64,000 nt of DNA, from NCBI GenBank assembly GCA_900465675.1, contig UBJR01000027.1, forward strand, positions 1 through 64,000. Reading direction: 5' to 3'. The notes beneath the pieces were generated by a model that worked only from the letters and a program-made list of their open reading frames with translations, was not told where the DNA came from and searched no databases. The stretch comes from Hyphomicrobiales bacterium. GTDB taxonomy: Bacteria; Pseudomonadota; Alphaproteobacteria; Rhizobiales; Rhizobiaceae. The translations under genes and the position numbers were made by a program. Shown here in pieces: positions 41,996 through 51,232 of this stretch. Position 1 is the stretch's first letter. Each line of letters opens with the position of its first letter.

Positions 41996-43629
41996 CAGCC
42001 GGAAATCTTTGCCCGAAGTTCGTTCAGGAATTCCAGGGACAACTCATTGCTATATTTTTCGAGGACCTCATCCCAGGTCATCCCCGATGACTGGATGTTT
42101 CTCTCCAACTCCTGCGCGAGATACGAGGGCTCGTCTTCTCCAAAAACGAAGTAGGAAATTTCTCCGACGTCTGCACCGAACGTCGCCAGGCGCGGTCTCT
42201 GGACTTCGATGCGTCTGTCGGCGTCAGCCCTCAGGATCGAGATCTGCTCCCTGAAAACCTCTCGTAGAAAATAGGCAGAGTGCGTGGCGATGATGGCTGC
42301 GGACCCGGTCTGGGCCAGAAGGCTGTCCAGGATCGAAACGAAGCGCGCTATGAAGTTCGGGTGCAGATGGGTCTCGGGCTCGTCGAAGAGAAGAAGCGAG
42401 CTATTGTCGATTTCCAAGCTAACATAGGCCGCAAACTTGAGGAACGAGATTTCCCCGCTACTCAGGCGAAGCGCATTGCCATCTGAGAGACGGACCGGAT
42501 CGCGCCGGGTGTTCAGCGATGCAAACCGTCGGAGTTTTTCCTGTTCGCCGCCTCGGTTCAATGAGCGCAATGGAATGATGCCGTCGTTCGTCCAGACACA
42601 GATGGATTTCGGGTCCCCCAGCGCTTCGAGTGCATTGAGGAAAATCTGCCATCGGCTGCGATCCTTGATCGCCTGGTTCGACCGGGCGACGCTGACGATC
42701 GCGCTGATCAGACCGCCGGCTTTTCGAGTCGGGGTGGATCGCGCCAGGGCATAACGTGAATAGCGAACATATTGCCGGCGTCGCGCCGTGCCCGGGAAGA
42801 TAGAGAGCGCCTCTTTCGTTGGGGCAAATGCCAGCATTCGATTGAACTGAGCCCGCTCCCCCGTTTGTGGATCAATCAGGCCGCCGCCTTTTATGGCCTG
42901 CTTCGCGATAGTGCTAAGCGCCTGACTTTTCCCAACACCACTCTTCCCGATGATGACCGCCATCCGCTTTGGCAAGAAGCCGGTATGGTCGAAGTTGAAT
43001 CTGAGCTCGTGCTTGTTTTCAAAAGCCGTCAGTTTGAACGACACGGCGATAGTCGGCGACATTCGACCAATTTCTTCATGGCCGAGACCTCGCAGGATCG
43101 GTCCTGCGTTCTTGTAGGCAAAAAAAGCTTCGGCGGTTCGCGTCAAGGAATACTGGAATACCGCAGTGTTCGGTGCGTCGCGGACAATCGGAGAGTTTGC
43201 GGAAAACTCACCCAGAGCGACGAGATCGCAAGTCTTCAGCAGGACTTCGCGGGCTCCAGCGACGTCTGCGTCGGCAACGAGCCGGCGATAGGCATCGAGG
43301 TCGGGTAGTAACGTAAAGAATTTCGGGAGGTCATCCTCGGGGACTACCGCTTTGTCCCGAGCCGCACTCTTGATGAGATCAGCACCATTCACCTCCTCAT
43401 TGGAGCTTTGGAGAAAGCCGATCATGCCGGAAAATTCGGCTATCAGGCGAGCAGAGTCCCGGCGAACGAACACATTGATCCGCGTCTTGAAGCGGAAATC
43501 GTCGAAACTGTCTCCTGACGGGGTGATGAGGATAGTATTGTTCTCAATCGATCGGGCGTCGGAGGGCGTCCGTGAAGAGAAAAAGAGTTTGAACTGTTCT
43601 GTCGGAGTGTCCGAAGGCGAGACCGTCAT
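41995..43629 (-). CDS. ABC/SMC-type AAA ATPase (PtuA-like, unusual N-terminus)
   Basis: 544 residues. Walker A GKSGVGKS at 228-235, ABC-signature-like LSSGEISFLKFA, Walker B LLLFDEPETHLHPNF and H-loop ATHSAYFLREV identify a PtuA/OLD-type ATPase. Unlike standard PtuA, where Walker A is near residue 35, about 220 residues precede it here (e.g. NVFVRRDSARLIAEFSGMIG), with no recognised domain. The C-terminal ~100 residues after the H-loop include EISYFVFGEDEPSYLAQELE. Couples to the HNH gene. Predicted sensor/activator of an anti-phage pair. Confidence 0.8.
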   Translation of the reverse strand: MTVSPSDTPTEQFKLFFSSRTPSDARSIENNTILITPSGDSFDDFRFKTRINVFVRRDSARLIAEFSGMIGFLQSSNEEVNGADLIKSAARDKAVVPEDDLPKFFTLLPDLDAYRRLVADADVAGAREVLLKTCDLVALGEFSANSPIVRDAPNTAVFQYSLTRTAEAFFAYKNAGPILRGLGHEEIGRMSPTIAVSFKLTAFENKHELRFNFDHTGFLPKRMAVIIGKSGVGKSQALSTIAKQAIKGGGLIDPQTGERAQFNRMLAFAPTKEALSIFPGTARRRQYVRYSRYALARSTPTRKAGGLISAIVSVARSNQAIKDRSRWQIFLNALEALGDPKSICVWTNDGIIPLRSLNRGGEQEKLRRFASLNTRRDPVRLSDGNALRLSSGEISFLKFAAYVSLEIDNSSLLLFDEPETHLHPNFIARFVSILDSLLAQTGSAAIIATHSAYFLREVFREQISILRADADRRIEVQRPRLATFGADVGEISYFVFGEDEPSYLAQELERNIQSSGMTWDEVLEKYSNELSLEFLNELRAKISG

Positions 43630-43843
43630 ATGATTTCCACGTCATTGTCGCGGAATCCACTGATTGCTCGCGTGGCATACATGATACGTATTTTGGCCAT
43701 GCAAGCAAACTGGACTCGCCCGATGGTAGCACCATTGTGCACAGGGCTCGGGGCATCGAACGGCGGCGCTGAGCAGCTACGGTAGCTTCGCCAGATGTTA
43801 TGAGTTCGCGCCGTTTGGAGACTTGATCTCGGGAGACTAGAGA

Positions 43844-44470
43844 ATGCAGTTTGAAAAGGCCGTGGCGCGCTCATTTTCCGTCGTCGACCGAGCTTTGCGT
43901 CGCTCATTCCCGACCGACTATCACAAGCGATGCATGTATGCGGCATTTGGGATGCGGACGCTGCTGTCAGATTATGGGCACGAAGCTTCAATCCAGGGCG
44001 GCGACGCAGTCACCTTTATGGTGTCTAGATCTGGCCAACAAGCAGGCATGCAAGGTTTCGCAAATGCGGCTGAAGGGCACGCGCATTACTGGGTCGTTGC
44101 GGCTGGACGGCTGATTGATATCGGTCCGCACTATTTGCCGCAGGATTCGAGTTTTCCCGCAGCTGCCGTCCCGTTAATCTGCTGGGATCTTTCCGGGGAT
44201 CTGCCTCCGTTTCTAAGATATCGAGTCCTTGAGGATTTCGGCCCTCTTACCGCGTTGGTTACAACCGAGGAGATCCATGAACGGATGGAAACGTTCATCG
44301 GGCAGTGTCGTAGCAAAGTTAGAAACCTCGTTGGCCAGCCCAAATTGCCGACGTGGTTGCTGACATGCCGAGAGGCGGTTGAACAAAGGGCTGCCCAGAA
44401 TGACGTCTGGGCGAAAGCGGCGCTCCGCTCCGCCTCTATGCCCGGAATTGAGAAGAGCTTACCGTTCTAG
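43844..44470 (+). CDS. DUF2026-like predicted cysteine hydrolase
   Basis: 208 residues. RCMYAAFGMRTLLSDYG, then GGDAVTF, then HAHYWVVAAGRLIDIGPHYL match the spacing of ACMYFSTFGAFILEHHY, GGLAAY and HCWIEADGWAIDFMAP in the DUF2026 protein at 41050. So this is a divergent relative with the same Cys, His and Asp. The C-terminus is unassigned. It diverges from the ATPase gene across 214 bp and leads rightward into the Gabija genes with a 109-bp gap. Could belong to either neighbour or be a separate toxin-like module. Confidence 0.6.
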   Translation: MQFEKAVARSFSVVDRALRRSFPTDYHKRCMYAAFGMRTLLSDYGHEASIQGGDAVTFMVSRSGQQAGMQGFANAAEGHAHYWVVAAGRLIDIGPHYLPQDSSFPAAAVPLICWDLSGDLPPFLRYRVLEDFGPLTALVTTEEIHERMETFIGQCRSKVRNLVGQPKLPTWLLTCREAVEQRAAQNDVWAKAALRSASMPGIEKSLPF

Positions 44471-44579
44471 ATAGATCTACCGAAGTGACCACAATTTTCG
44501 GTGGTCAATCGGGAGCGATCTCTTTTCAAAAAGTTGCAAACAAGGAATCAATACTGGGAGTGAGTCGTGGGGGCATTCA

Positions 44580-46514
44580 GTGTTCATCTCAGAAATCTTT
44601 GCGCAGGGGTTTCGATGCTTCGAGCCCGCTTCGCCATTGCAGCTGAAACTCACGCCTGGCCTCAACATTCTTGTCGGTCCCAACGACGCTGGGAAAAGTG
44701 CTATCATCGATGCGGTCCGATACGCTCTCTGGACACGTGGAGATGACTATCTTCGGCCCGATGAGTTGGACTTCCACGTCGATGCCGCAGACGTCCGAGC
44801 CTCAGAATTTACAATCACCTGCACGTTCGATGCGCTAACGCCGGACGAGGAATCTCGGTTCCTGGAGTGGTGCACGAATGAGAGGGGAAAACTGCGTCTG
44901 CATATCTGTATCCGCAGCACACGACGCCTTTCGCCAGGCGGGGGAAGCATCATCACGACGCAACATCGAGCCGGAAAAGATGGCGAAGGCCTGCCGATCG
45001 ACGGAGAGCTGCGTGAATATCTCAAGGCAACATACCTGAAACCTCTTCGGGATGCCGAGCGGGAAATGAGGGCCGGTCGTCGGTCCCGCCTTTCCCGCAT
45101 CCTAGGCGCCATGCCGGAGATGGGACCCGAAGGCAAACCTGGCGCTGCGGGTGGAAAATTGACGTTGCTCGATACGCTCAAAGCCGCTGATAAGGATGTG
45201 CGCGACAATGCGGCTGTCCGCGGCATAGCGAGTAATGTTAACACTGACTTCCTCGACAAGCTTTCGTTTGCCGATGATCCCCTTGTCGCTACTCTGGACC
45301 TTGGCGCGCATGGCTCATTCGACCAGGTGCTTGAGCGCTTCGAACTTTATCTCAATGCCAAAGCCGGCGGGGGACGAGTGCAGCGCGGACTTGGCTACAA
45401 CAATCTTCTCTTTATGGCTGCCGAATTACTGCTTCTGCAGTCGCATCCTGATCAAATCCCGTTCTTGCTCATCGAGGAACCAGAGGCGCATCTCCACCCA
45501 CAGCACCAGACGCTCTTCATGGAAGTCCTTTCAGCTCGCACGGCGGTTGGTGCTGGCGAGGCGCAGAAGCAGGTTCAGGTTCTGTTGACAACACATAGTC
45601 CGCAGTTGGCAGCGGGCGCAGATCTTGGGACCATGACCATTATGGTCGGCCATCAAGCTTTCCCCCTGGCTGCCGCCCACACTCGTCTCGATATCAGTGA
45701 TTACGAGTTCCTCCGGCGTTTTCTCGATGCGACCAAAGCCAATCTCTTTTTTGCTCGCGCGCTAATCGTCGTTGAAGGAGATGGTGAGAACCTCCTCTTG
45801 CCAGCGCTAGCAGAAAAACTGGGGCGTCCGCTCAGCCGCTATGGCGTCTCGATCGTCAACGTCGGTCATAGGGGACTTTTCCGGTACAGTCGTATTCTTC
45901 AGCGCAAGACCGGGCCAGCCATGGGAATCCCGGTCGCGTTGATACCTGACCGTGATATTCCGCCAAAAGAGGCCAAAGCGTTGGTCGGCGAACGGAAGAC
46001 CGAAGACGAGCTGGACGCAGATGCAATCTCGGCACGCATGAAAACGCTACGCCGCGATGTTGGCGACCCGGTTGACGCTTTCATTGCAGACTGCTGGACC
46101 CTTGAGTTCGATTTGGCATTGCAACCGCTTCTGGCTGAAAGCGTCTATCAGGCCGTCCTGCTTGCGAAGTCTACGTCGCGTCGGCCTGAATGGCGGAAGA
46201 GGATTGTTGAGACCGCGAGTGAGCAGCTTCAGCAGTGGAAAGACGATGGTTTCTCGGATTTGGAAATCGCGGTAAAAATCTACGATCCTGTATTCAACGG
46301 CAATGCATCAAAAGCTGAGGTCGCCGAAGAACTGGCGGCCATCATTCGGGCCCGACCGGAAACACCAGCCGAAATGCGTGACCGGCTGCCCCCATATCTC
46401 GTCCGTGCCATCGATTTCGTTACCCAACCGTATGAGGTTGGAAAGCCGCCATTTGCGGACGTCGCCGAGGAGGATGACCTGCCCGAAGTTGATCCAGTCG
46501 CGGAGACCTTGTAG
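44580..46514 (+). CDS. gajA: Gabija protein GajA (OLD-family ATPase-Toprim nuclease)
   Basis: 644 residues, GTG start after a G-rich site. ATPase: GPNDAGKS at 33-40, Walker B LLIEEPEAHLHP with Glu299/Glu300 and TTHS at 337-340. Toprim: LIVVEGDGENLLLPAL with Glu399 and IPDRD with Asp457/Asp459. OLD-family nuclease architecture with a UvrD-like helicase gene 3 bp downstream is the definition of Gabija, where GajA nicks DNA when nucleotide levels fall and GajB assists. The C-terminal ~170 residues after the Toprim domain are longer than needed and may mediate tetramer or GajB contacts. All catalytic residues are present. Confidence 0.85.
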   Translation: MFISEIFAQGFRCFEPASPLQLKLTPGLNILVGPNDAGKSAIIDAVRYALWTRGDDYLRPDELDFHVDAADVRASEFTITCTFDALTPDEESRFLEWCTNERGKLRLHICIRSTRRLSPGGGSIITTQHRAGKDGEGLPIDGELREYLKATYLKPLRDAEREMRAGRRSRLSRILGAMPEMGPEGKPGAAGGKLTLLDTLKAADKDVRDNAAVRGIASNVNTDFLDKLSFADDPLVATLDLGAHGSFDQVLERFELYLNAKAGGGRVQRGLGYNNLLFMAAELLLLQSHPDQIPFLLIEEPEAHLHPQHQTLFMEVLSARTAVGAGEAQKQVQVLLTTHSPQLAAGADLGTMTIMVGHQAFPLAAAHTRLDISDYEFLRRFLDATKANLFFARALIVVEGDGENLLLPALAEKLGRPLSRYGVSIVNVGHRGLFRYSRILQRKTGPAMGIPVALIPDRDIPPKEAKALVGERKTEDELDADAISARMKTLRRDVGDPVDAFIADCWTLEFDLALQPLLAESVYQAVLLAKSTSRRPEWRKRIVETASEQLQQWKDDGFSDLEIAVKIYDPVFNGNASKAEVAEELAAIIRARPETPAEMRDRLPPYLVRAIDFVTQPYEVGKPPFADVAEEDDLPEVDPVAETL

Positions 46515-46516
46515 CC

Positions 46517-48490
46517 GTGCTGGAAATCGTGCCAATTACCCCCGAACTTCTTGCCGAGCTTGGCGCCGAGCTCGGTGGCTGCGACTTCACGGACAAGAGT
46601 CGTTCGGATTTTCTTGCGAGCATGGCCTCCTGTGACGTGCAGGCGGCACCCGGCAATGGGAAAACCACGCTGCTGGCGGCGAAGCTAGCTCTCCTCTCGC
46701 GAAGTTGGGACAGCCGAAGCCAAGGCGTGTGCATTATTTCTCATACTAATGCCGCACGCACGGAAGTCGAGCAGCAGATCTCGCGCCACCCGACAGCTTC
46801 GCAATTTATGGCGTATCCTCATTTCACAGGAACCGTGACGGCATTGGTCAACCAGTTCCTGGCGTTACCTTATTTGCATGGTCTTGGCTGGCCGATCCGG
46901 CGCATTGATGATGATGTCTTTGCTGCGGAAGCGGCTCGAGCACTTCCTCACTATTGGGAGTTAAAGGCGCAAGCAAAAAAAGCCCCGACGATGGTAGACT
47001 CATGGATCAGGGGCTTAGATCTAGATGTGGATTTCGTGGCCGGTTCGGAATTGCCTGAGTCGCTGGCTGTCCATCGCAGAAAAGGGCAACACGGCGCCGA
47101 CACAGACTGCGGAAAAGCGCTTGCAAGGCTCAAAGCATCCATGGTGAAGAAAGGCCTTTATCGATACGCCGATATGACTGCCCTCGCATTGCGTGCTCTT
47201 AAAGAGAACCCGAAAATTGCAGAGCGGCTGCGCTCCCGCTTCCCTCTTGTCATTCTGGATGAAGCACAAGACACGAACGGCAAGCAATTGAAGCTTTTGG
47301 AGCACTTGTTCGCCGACGGAGGCACGGCGTTTCAGCGTCTCGGCGATGGCAATCAGACCCTATACCAAGACGATGCCCCTGTGCCATCCTACTGGAGACC
47401 AGGTCCCCAGTGTATTCCTCTTGACGAGAGTCGCCGGTTCGGGCAGCCGATAGCCGACTTTGCGAGCCGGTTGACCACCAAGCTTCCGCAGAAAATTCAG
47501 AGCGTTGACGATAAGTGTACGCTGATGGTTGTCATTGTCTTCGACGAAAAAACGATTGGCGGGGTGCTGTCCGCCTTCGCAGACGAAGCCAGGGCTCATT
47601 GGCCCGAGACCTTTTCGGAGAAAGAGATCTGGGCGGTAGCGTCACGGCATAATGTCACCGGGAAGGTCAAGGGACCCTGGCACCCAAAGAGCCTCGTTGA
47701 TTATTATCCCCCTTATCGCAGTGAAGCCGGGACGGCTAAAGAGGCAAATCTGCTTTGCAGACAGCTTCAGAAAGCGGCACTCCTTCACGCGGCTGCTCGT
47801 CCACCGTTCGAAGTTATGGATATTTTTTGTGGTGCTATCGCCGAGCTTTCGCGGCTTCGCGGTTGGACCGGTTCAAACGGGGGGCCGATCACGGCAAGAA
47901 ACCTTTGGGTGACCCTTGGTCGGCGCGAAGGCGAACTCCCTCGAAAAATAAGATTGCTTCTTCACAAGCACATATTGGTTGGCAGCGCTGCTTGGGAGGA
48001 GGTCGCTTGGAAGCAATTCTGCGGAACGTTGGTTGCCATGTTTGACTCAGGCGATGGACAGGCTGTTCCGGGGGAGGTGTCCGACTATTGTGGTTTCGTC
48101 GGGGGTAAAGAGGCGGATGCGGTGGAGCCCGCTAGGCAGGCAACGAAGCAGGTCACAATATCGCAAGCAACCATCCGTCTCGGCTCTATCCATTCGGTTA
48201 AAGGGAAGACGGTCGACGGTATCTTGGTCATGGAAAGCGAGGTCTGGAAAGGGCGCGCAAGAGGCCAATCATGCCTCGATCTGGCAACCGTCTTGCCGAC
48301 AGCGTTCGGAGTTGAAGGAGCCGCGCCATTATCCGAAATAGGGTTGGCCGCGGCCACGAATGTCTTCGTCGCGGTGACACGACCTCGGGAACTCTTGTGC
48401 CTTGCGCTAAGGAAGTCGGAGTTCGTTGCGCTTGCGGAGATCGCACAAAAACAAGGATGGAAGGTCGTAGACCTCGCAAAGGGTGACTAA
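46517..48490 (+). CDS. gajB: Gabija protein GajB (UvrD/PcrA-like helicase)
   Basis: 657 residues, GTG start 2 bp after the gajA stop. SF1A helicase motifs: Walker A AAPGNGKTTLL (43-53), Ia SHTNAARTEVEQQI, II VILDEAQDTNGKQL, III FQRLGDGNQTLY, IV SRRFGQPIADFASR, V SIHSVKGKTVDGILVMES and VI FVAVTRPRELLCLAL. Tightly linked to gajA. In Gabija the helicase subunit senses DNA ends and stimulates GajA. Intact as read. Confidence 0.88.
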   Translation: MLEIVPITPELLAELGAELGGCDFTDKSRSDFLASMASCDVQAAPGNGKTTLLAAKLALLSRSWDSRSQGVCIISHTNAARTEVEQQISRHPTASQFMAYPHFTGTVTALVNQFLALPYLHGLGWPIRRIDDDVFAAEAARALPHYWELKAQAKKAPTMVDSWIRGLDLDVDFVAGSELPESLAVHRRKGQHGADTDCGKALARLKASMVKKGLYRYADMTALALRALKENPKIAERLRSRFPLVILDEAQDTNGKQLKLLEHLFADGGTAFQRLGDGNQTLYQDDAPVPSYWRPGPQCIPLDESRRFGQPIADFASRLTTKLPQKIQSVDDKCTLMVVIVFDEKTIGGVLSAFADEARAHWPETFSEKEIWAVASRHNVTGKVKGPWHPKSLVDYYPPYRSEAGTAKEANLLCRQLQKAALLHAAARPPFEVMDIFCGAIAELSRLRGWTGSNGGPITARNLWVTLGRREGELPRKIRLLLHKHILVGSAAWEEVAWKQFCGTLVAMFDSGDGQAVPGEVSDYCGFVGGKEADAVEPARQATKQVTISQATIRLGSIHSVKGKTVDGILVMESEVWKGRARGQSCLDLATVLPTAFGVEGAAPLSEIGLAAATNVFVAVTRPRELLCLALRKSEFVALAEIAQKQGWKVVDLAKGD

Positions 48491-48547
48491 TATCGTAATC
48501 GTAACGAGCGATGACGATCGGCCTTTTGGATACCGGGATCGGGATAA

Positions 48548-49774
48548 ATGAGTGCATTATCAGGACTGGCCTCGTCGCAGGAATGGTTGAAGCAGTTCAA
48601 GGCAGAGGATCGCGATGTTGCGCGAATGGTGCTCGACGAGGTTCAACTTGTTTCCTCGCGGAAGTTCAGTGATGGAATTATCGAGCTCATTGATGAGATT
48701 GCAGCAGAGAGACCGGACAAGGATCGGAAAATCGCGCTTTACTCGGAAAGGCCGATGAAACTAGCGTGGGGAGATGTTCCTGCATTCTTCCCTAACTCTC
48801 GGCACGGTCGAGCTGAGGGTCCGGGCGTCCCCCCGATTGTCGTCAATCCGAAAGACCAGGAGGTTGGCAGCGAAGGCATAGTCGCACAGCTGATAACGGC
48901 TTACTGCCGCGCGAATCCACGGGTTGCATTGTCGCACCCTGGACCAACTAAGCTGCGAAAGGATCGAGTGAGCCACATTGTGCTGGTAACCGATCTTATA
49001 GGTTCGGGCGATCGCATTTATAGGATGCTCGAATCATTTGGGCATGTGGCGACCCTTCGGAGCTGGCAATCGTACGGACTGATCAAGTTTATCGTCGTCG
49101 CTTATGCCTCAACGGACACCGGTCTGCGGCGCCTTCAGACTATGCCTCTGCCTCACGAGGTTCGGTCGGTGGTGAGTTCCGCGACCCTTTACACAGCCTT
49201 CAGAGGGGCGAGACGCGAGCTAGCTTACAGCCTCTGTCGAAAATATCCGCCCGCAAGGCGCGGCGATCCCTTTGGATGGAAAGGTGGTGGAGCTCTTATT
49301 TCGTTCTCTCATGGTTGCCCCAATAACGCACCCGCTATCCTGTGGACCAGAGCGAACTCATGGAAACCAATATTTCCAGGTCGTACTGTTCTGGCCGCGC
49401 AAGAAGCTTTCGCTATTGATGACGATGATTTGCTGAGGGAGCGAGCGGAGCGCATACTCAAAGCTACGACCGCGCGAGAACGATTAGATGCCCCAGACGG
49501 TCGGCTTTGGCTTTCCACCATGGCGATTTTGGCGGCGAGCGAAGATGGAGCGCGCGGTGCGAGGGAAGTCTCCGCGAGGTTGGGGATACCGCTTCGCGAA
49601 GCGGGCTCGCAACTAACGCTCTGTCGGACAGCCGGTTGGATCGCGGGTAAAGGGCGACTTACCGTTTTAGGCCGGCTGGAGCTTAAGCGATTGAGAAGGC
49701 GGTTACGTCCTAGAACAGTATTCCCCTCGGATACGAATCCATTCTACTATCCGAGTCAGCTGAGGGCTCCATGA
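48548..49774 (+). CDS. Retron-associated PRTase-like effector with winged helix
   Basis: 408 residues. The first half holds a phosphoribosyltransferase-type nucleotide-binding loop VLVTDLIGSGDR (145-156) in the PRTase-CE pattern known from conflict systems. The C-terminal ~90 residues (REVSARLGIPLREAGSQLTL, then GKGRLTVLGRLELKRL) form a winged helix. A PRTase plus winged-helix effector next to a retron reverse transcriptase corresponds to retron type III in the published classification. Starts 57 bp after gajB on the same strand. The PRTase substrate is unknown; it may attack nucleotides or modify a target when the RT-ncRNA complex is disturbed. Confidence 0.7.
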   Translation: MSALSGLASSQEWLKQFKAEDRDVARMVLDEVQLVSSRKFSDGIIELIDEIAAERPDKDRKIALYSERPMKLAWGDVPAFFPNSRHGRAEGPGVPPIVVNPKDQEVGSEGIVAQLITAYCRANPRVALSHPGPTKLRKDRVSHIVLVTDLIGSGDRIYRMLESFGHVATLRSWQSYGLIKFIVVAYASTDTGLRRLQTMPLPHEVRSVVSSATLYTAFRGARRELAYSLCRKYPPARRGDPFGWKGGGALISFSHGCPNNAPAILWTRANSWKPIFPGRTVLAAQEAFAIDDDDLLRERAERILKATTARERLDAPDGRLWLSTMAILAASEDGARGAREVSARLGIPLREAGSQLTLCRTAGWIAGKGRLTVLGRLELKRLRRRLRPRTVFPSDTNPFYYPSQLRAP

Positions 49775-49777
49775 CAG

Positions 49778-49949
49778 CGATTAGGAATGCGCCGCGGAAG
49801 CGGCGATGGGCACCACGGGTGTCCAGAGCACCGGATTCTCGATGCTCGCTTCACGTAGCTTGTTTTTCATGCTGCGCACTGGCACGAGCCTTTACCGGCG
49901 GCGTCTTAGGTACGCCTCGCGCCAGTACCCACCGAATGGGGTCAAAGTA
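49778..49949 (+). ncRNA. Candidate retron msr-msd RNA region
   Basis: 172 nt between the effector stop and the likely RT start. It is hairpin-rich: CGCCGC/GCGGCG (49790-49805), GGCACC/GGTGTC (49808-49823), and a long stem made of ACTGGC-CGAG pairing with CTCG-GCCAGT (49878-49926) that encloses GGCGT/ACGCC. A retron ncRNA is normally directly upstream of its RT. I could not define the a1/a2 pair or the branching G, so the boundaries are only a window. Confidence 0.4.
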
Positions 49950-51146
49950 ATGCAAGCATGGAGCCCTCAGCACTATCGCTACGAAGCAGAGCGTCACGGT
50001 GTTCAGGATGAGACAATTGACAATGCTATAGCCCGCATAGAGCTGATTGTAGCGAACAACGCCAATGTCACTCCTGTTCTCACTTTGCGTCATTTGAGCG
50101 CAATGTCGGGAGTCGAATATGGCTTTCTTCGCTCGGTGATCTCACGTTCGATGATGCGGAAAAAGTATCGCGTTTTTTCTTTGAGAAAAAACGTACCGGG
50201 TCGCACTCGATATCGGTTGATTTGCGTGCCGAATGAAGAGCTAAAGACCGTACAAGATTGGATTGTAAGGAATATCCTGCGCCATACGCGGTCGCATCCA
50301 GCTAGCTACGCCTACCATCCAAAGTCACGTCCGGAGTTTGCAGCGAAAGCTCACTGCGGCTGTGACTATCTTTTGAAAGTTGATATTCAGGATTTTTTCA
50401 ACAGAGTAACTGAGGGCAAGATTACTCGCATATTCCGTGATCTTGGCTTTTCGGACCTTGTTTCCTTCGAGTTGGCCCGCCTTACCACCGTTACAGCGCA
50501 AGGCATGGAGCTCCCGGAGGGCCTCTCTGAACGTCGATGGCCTGCCATCCCTGCTTACCAATCAAGATATGAGGGCTTTCTCCCGCAGGGAGCTCCGACA
50601 AGCCCAATGTTGTCTAATTTGGCAATGCTCGCCTTAGACGAAAAACTTCAGGAGTTGGCAAGCTCGGAAGGCATATCCTATACTCGCTATGCCGATGATC
50701 TAACGTTCTCAGCTCGAAAGCCTCATGACTTCGAATCAATAAAGCGATTTAAGCGGAAAGTCCTTACTGAACTCAATGCCGCGGGATTTCGGCCGAACCT
50801 ACGGAAGACCCATATCCGTGGCCCAGGAACGCGGAGGATTGTTTTGGGAATGCTTGTGGATGGCCAAAGACCTCGTCTTACGAAGGAGTTCAAAGACGAT
50901 CTGCGCCAGCACCTCCATTATCTGACTTCAGATGATCATGGCCCGGCTACCCATGCGCAAGCCAATAAGACCTCTATAGGTGGAATGTTTCATATAGTTC
51001 GTGGAAAAATTGGATGGGCTACGCGCGTAGAGCCCGAGTATGGTAGGAAATGCCTTATCCAATTTCGAACTATCAGATGGCCTCCTATTGAACGCGCCAA
51101 GTCAGGAACAACTTCGCTCGATTTCGATATGATCGATGAACCATAG
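49950..51146 (+). CDS. Retron-type reverse transcriptase
   Basis: 398 residues from the ATG at 49950, where the retron N-terminal pattern begins (LTLRHLSAMSGVEYGFLRSV, then YRVFSLRK). RT motifs: LLKVDIQDFF with Asp145, LPQGAPTSPMLSNLA (211-225), YTRYADDLTFS with catalytic YADD at 247-250, FRPNLRKTHIRG and RRIVLGMLVDG (the VTG-motif position, here VLG). An open frame continues upstream to 49806 but lacks family resemblance and overlaps the inferred ncRNA. The retron-specific NAxxH motif is not obvious. Linked to the PRTase effector, so probably an anti-phage retron. Confidence 0.85.
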   Translation: MQAWSPQHYRYEAERHGVQDETIDNAIARIELIVANNANVTPVLTLRHLSAMSGVEYGFLRSVISRSMMRKKYRVFSLRKNVPGRTRYRLICVPNEELKTVQDWIVRNILRHTRSHPASYAYHPKSRPEFAAKAHCGCDYLLKVDIQDFFNRVTEGKITRIFRDLGFSDLVSFELARLTTVTAQGMELPEGLSERRWPAIPAYQSRYEGFLPQGAPTSPMLSNLAMLALDEKLQELASSEGISYTRYADDLTFSARKPHDFESIKRFKRKVLTELNAAGFRPNLRKTHIRGPGTRRIVLGMLVDGQRPRLTKEFKDDLRQHLHYLTSDDHGPATHAQANKTSIGGMFHIVRGKIGWATRVEPEYGRKCLIQFRTIRWPPIERAKSGTTSLDFDMIDEP

Positions 51147-51232
51147 GTTTCACGCGATAAGATGATCAGCGCATTATTCGGACCGGACGGGCGAAGTGCT
51201 TTGCCTCATCCCAGGTGTCAATGATGCCGAGA

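Noticed and set aside
49806..49949. N-terminal extension of the reverse transcriptase frame
   Set aside because: These 48 codons do not resemble retron RT N-termini and overlap strong hairpins; the family pattern starts at the ATG at 49950.
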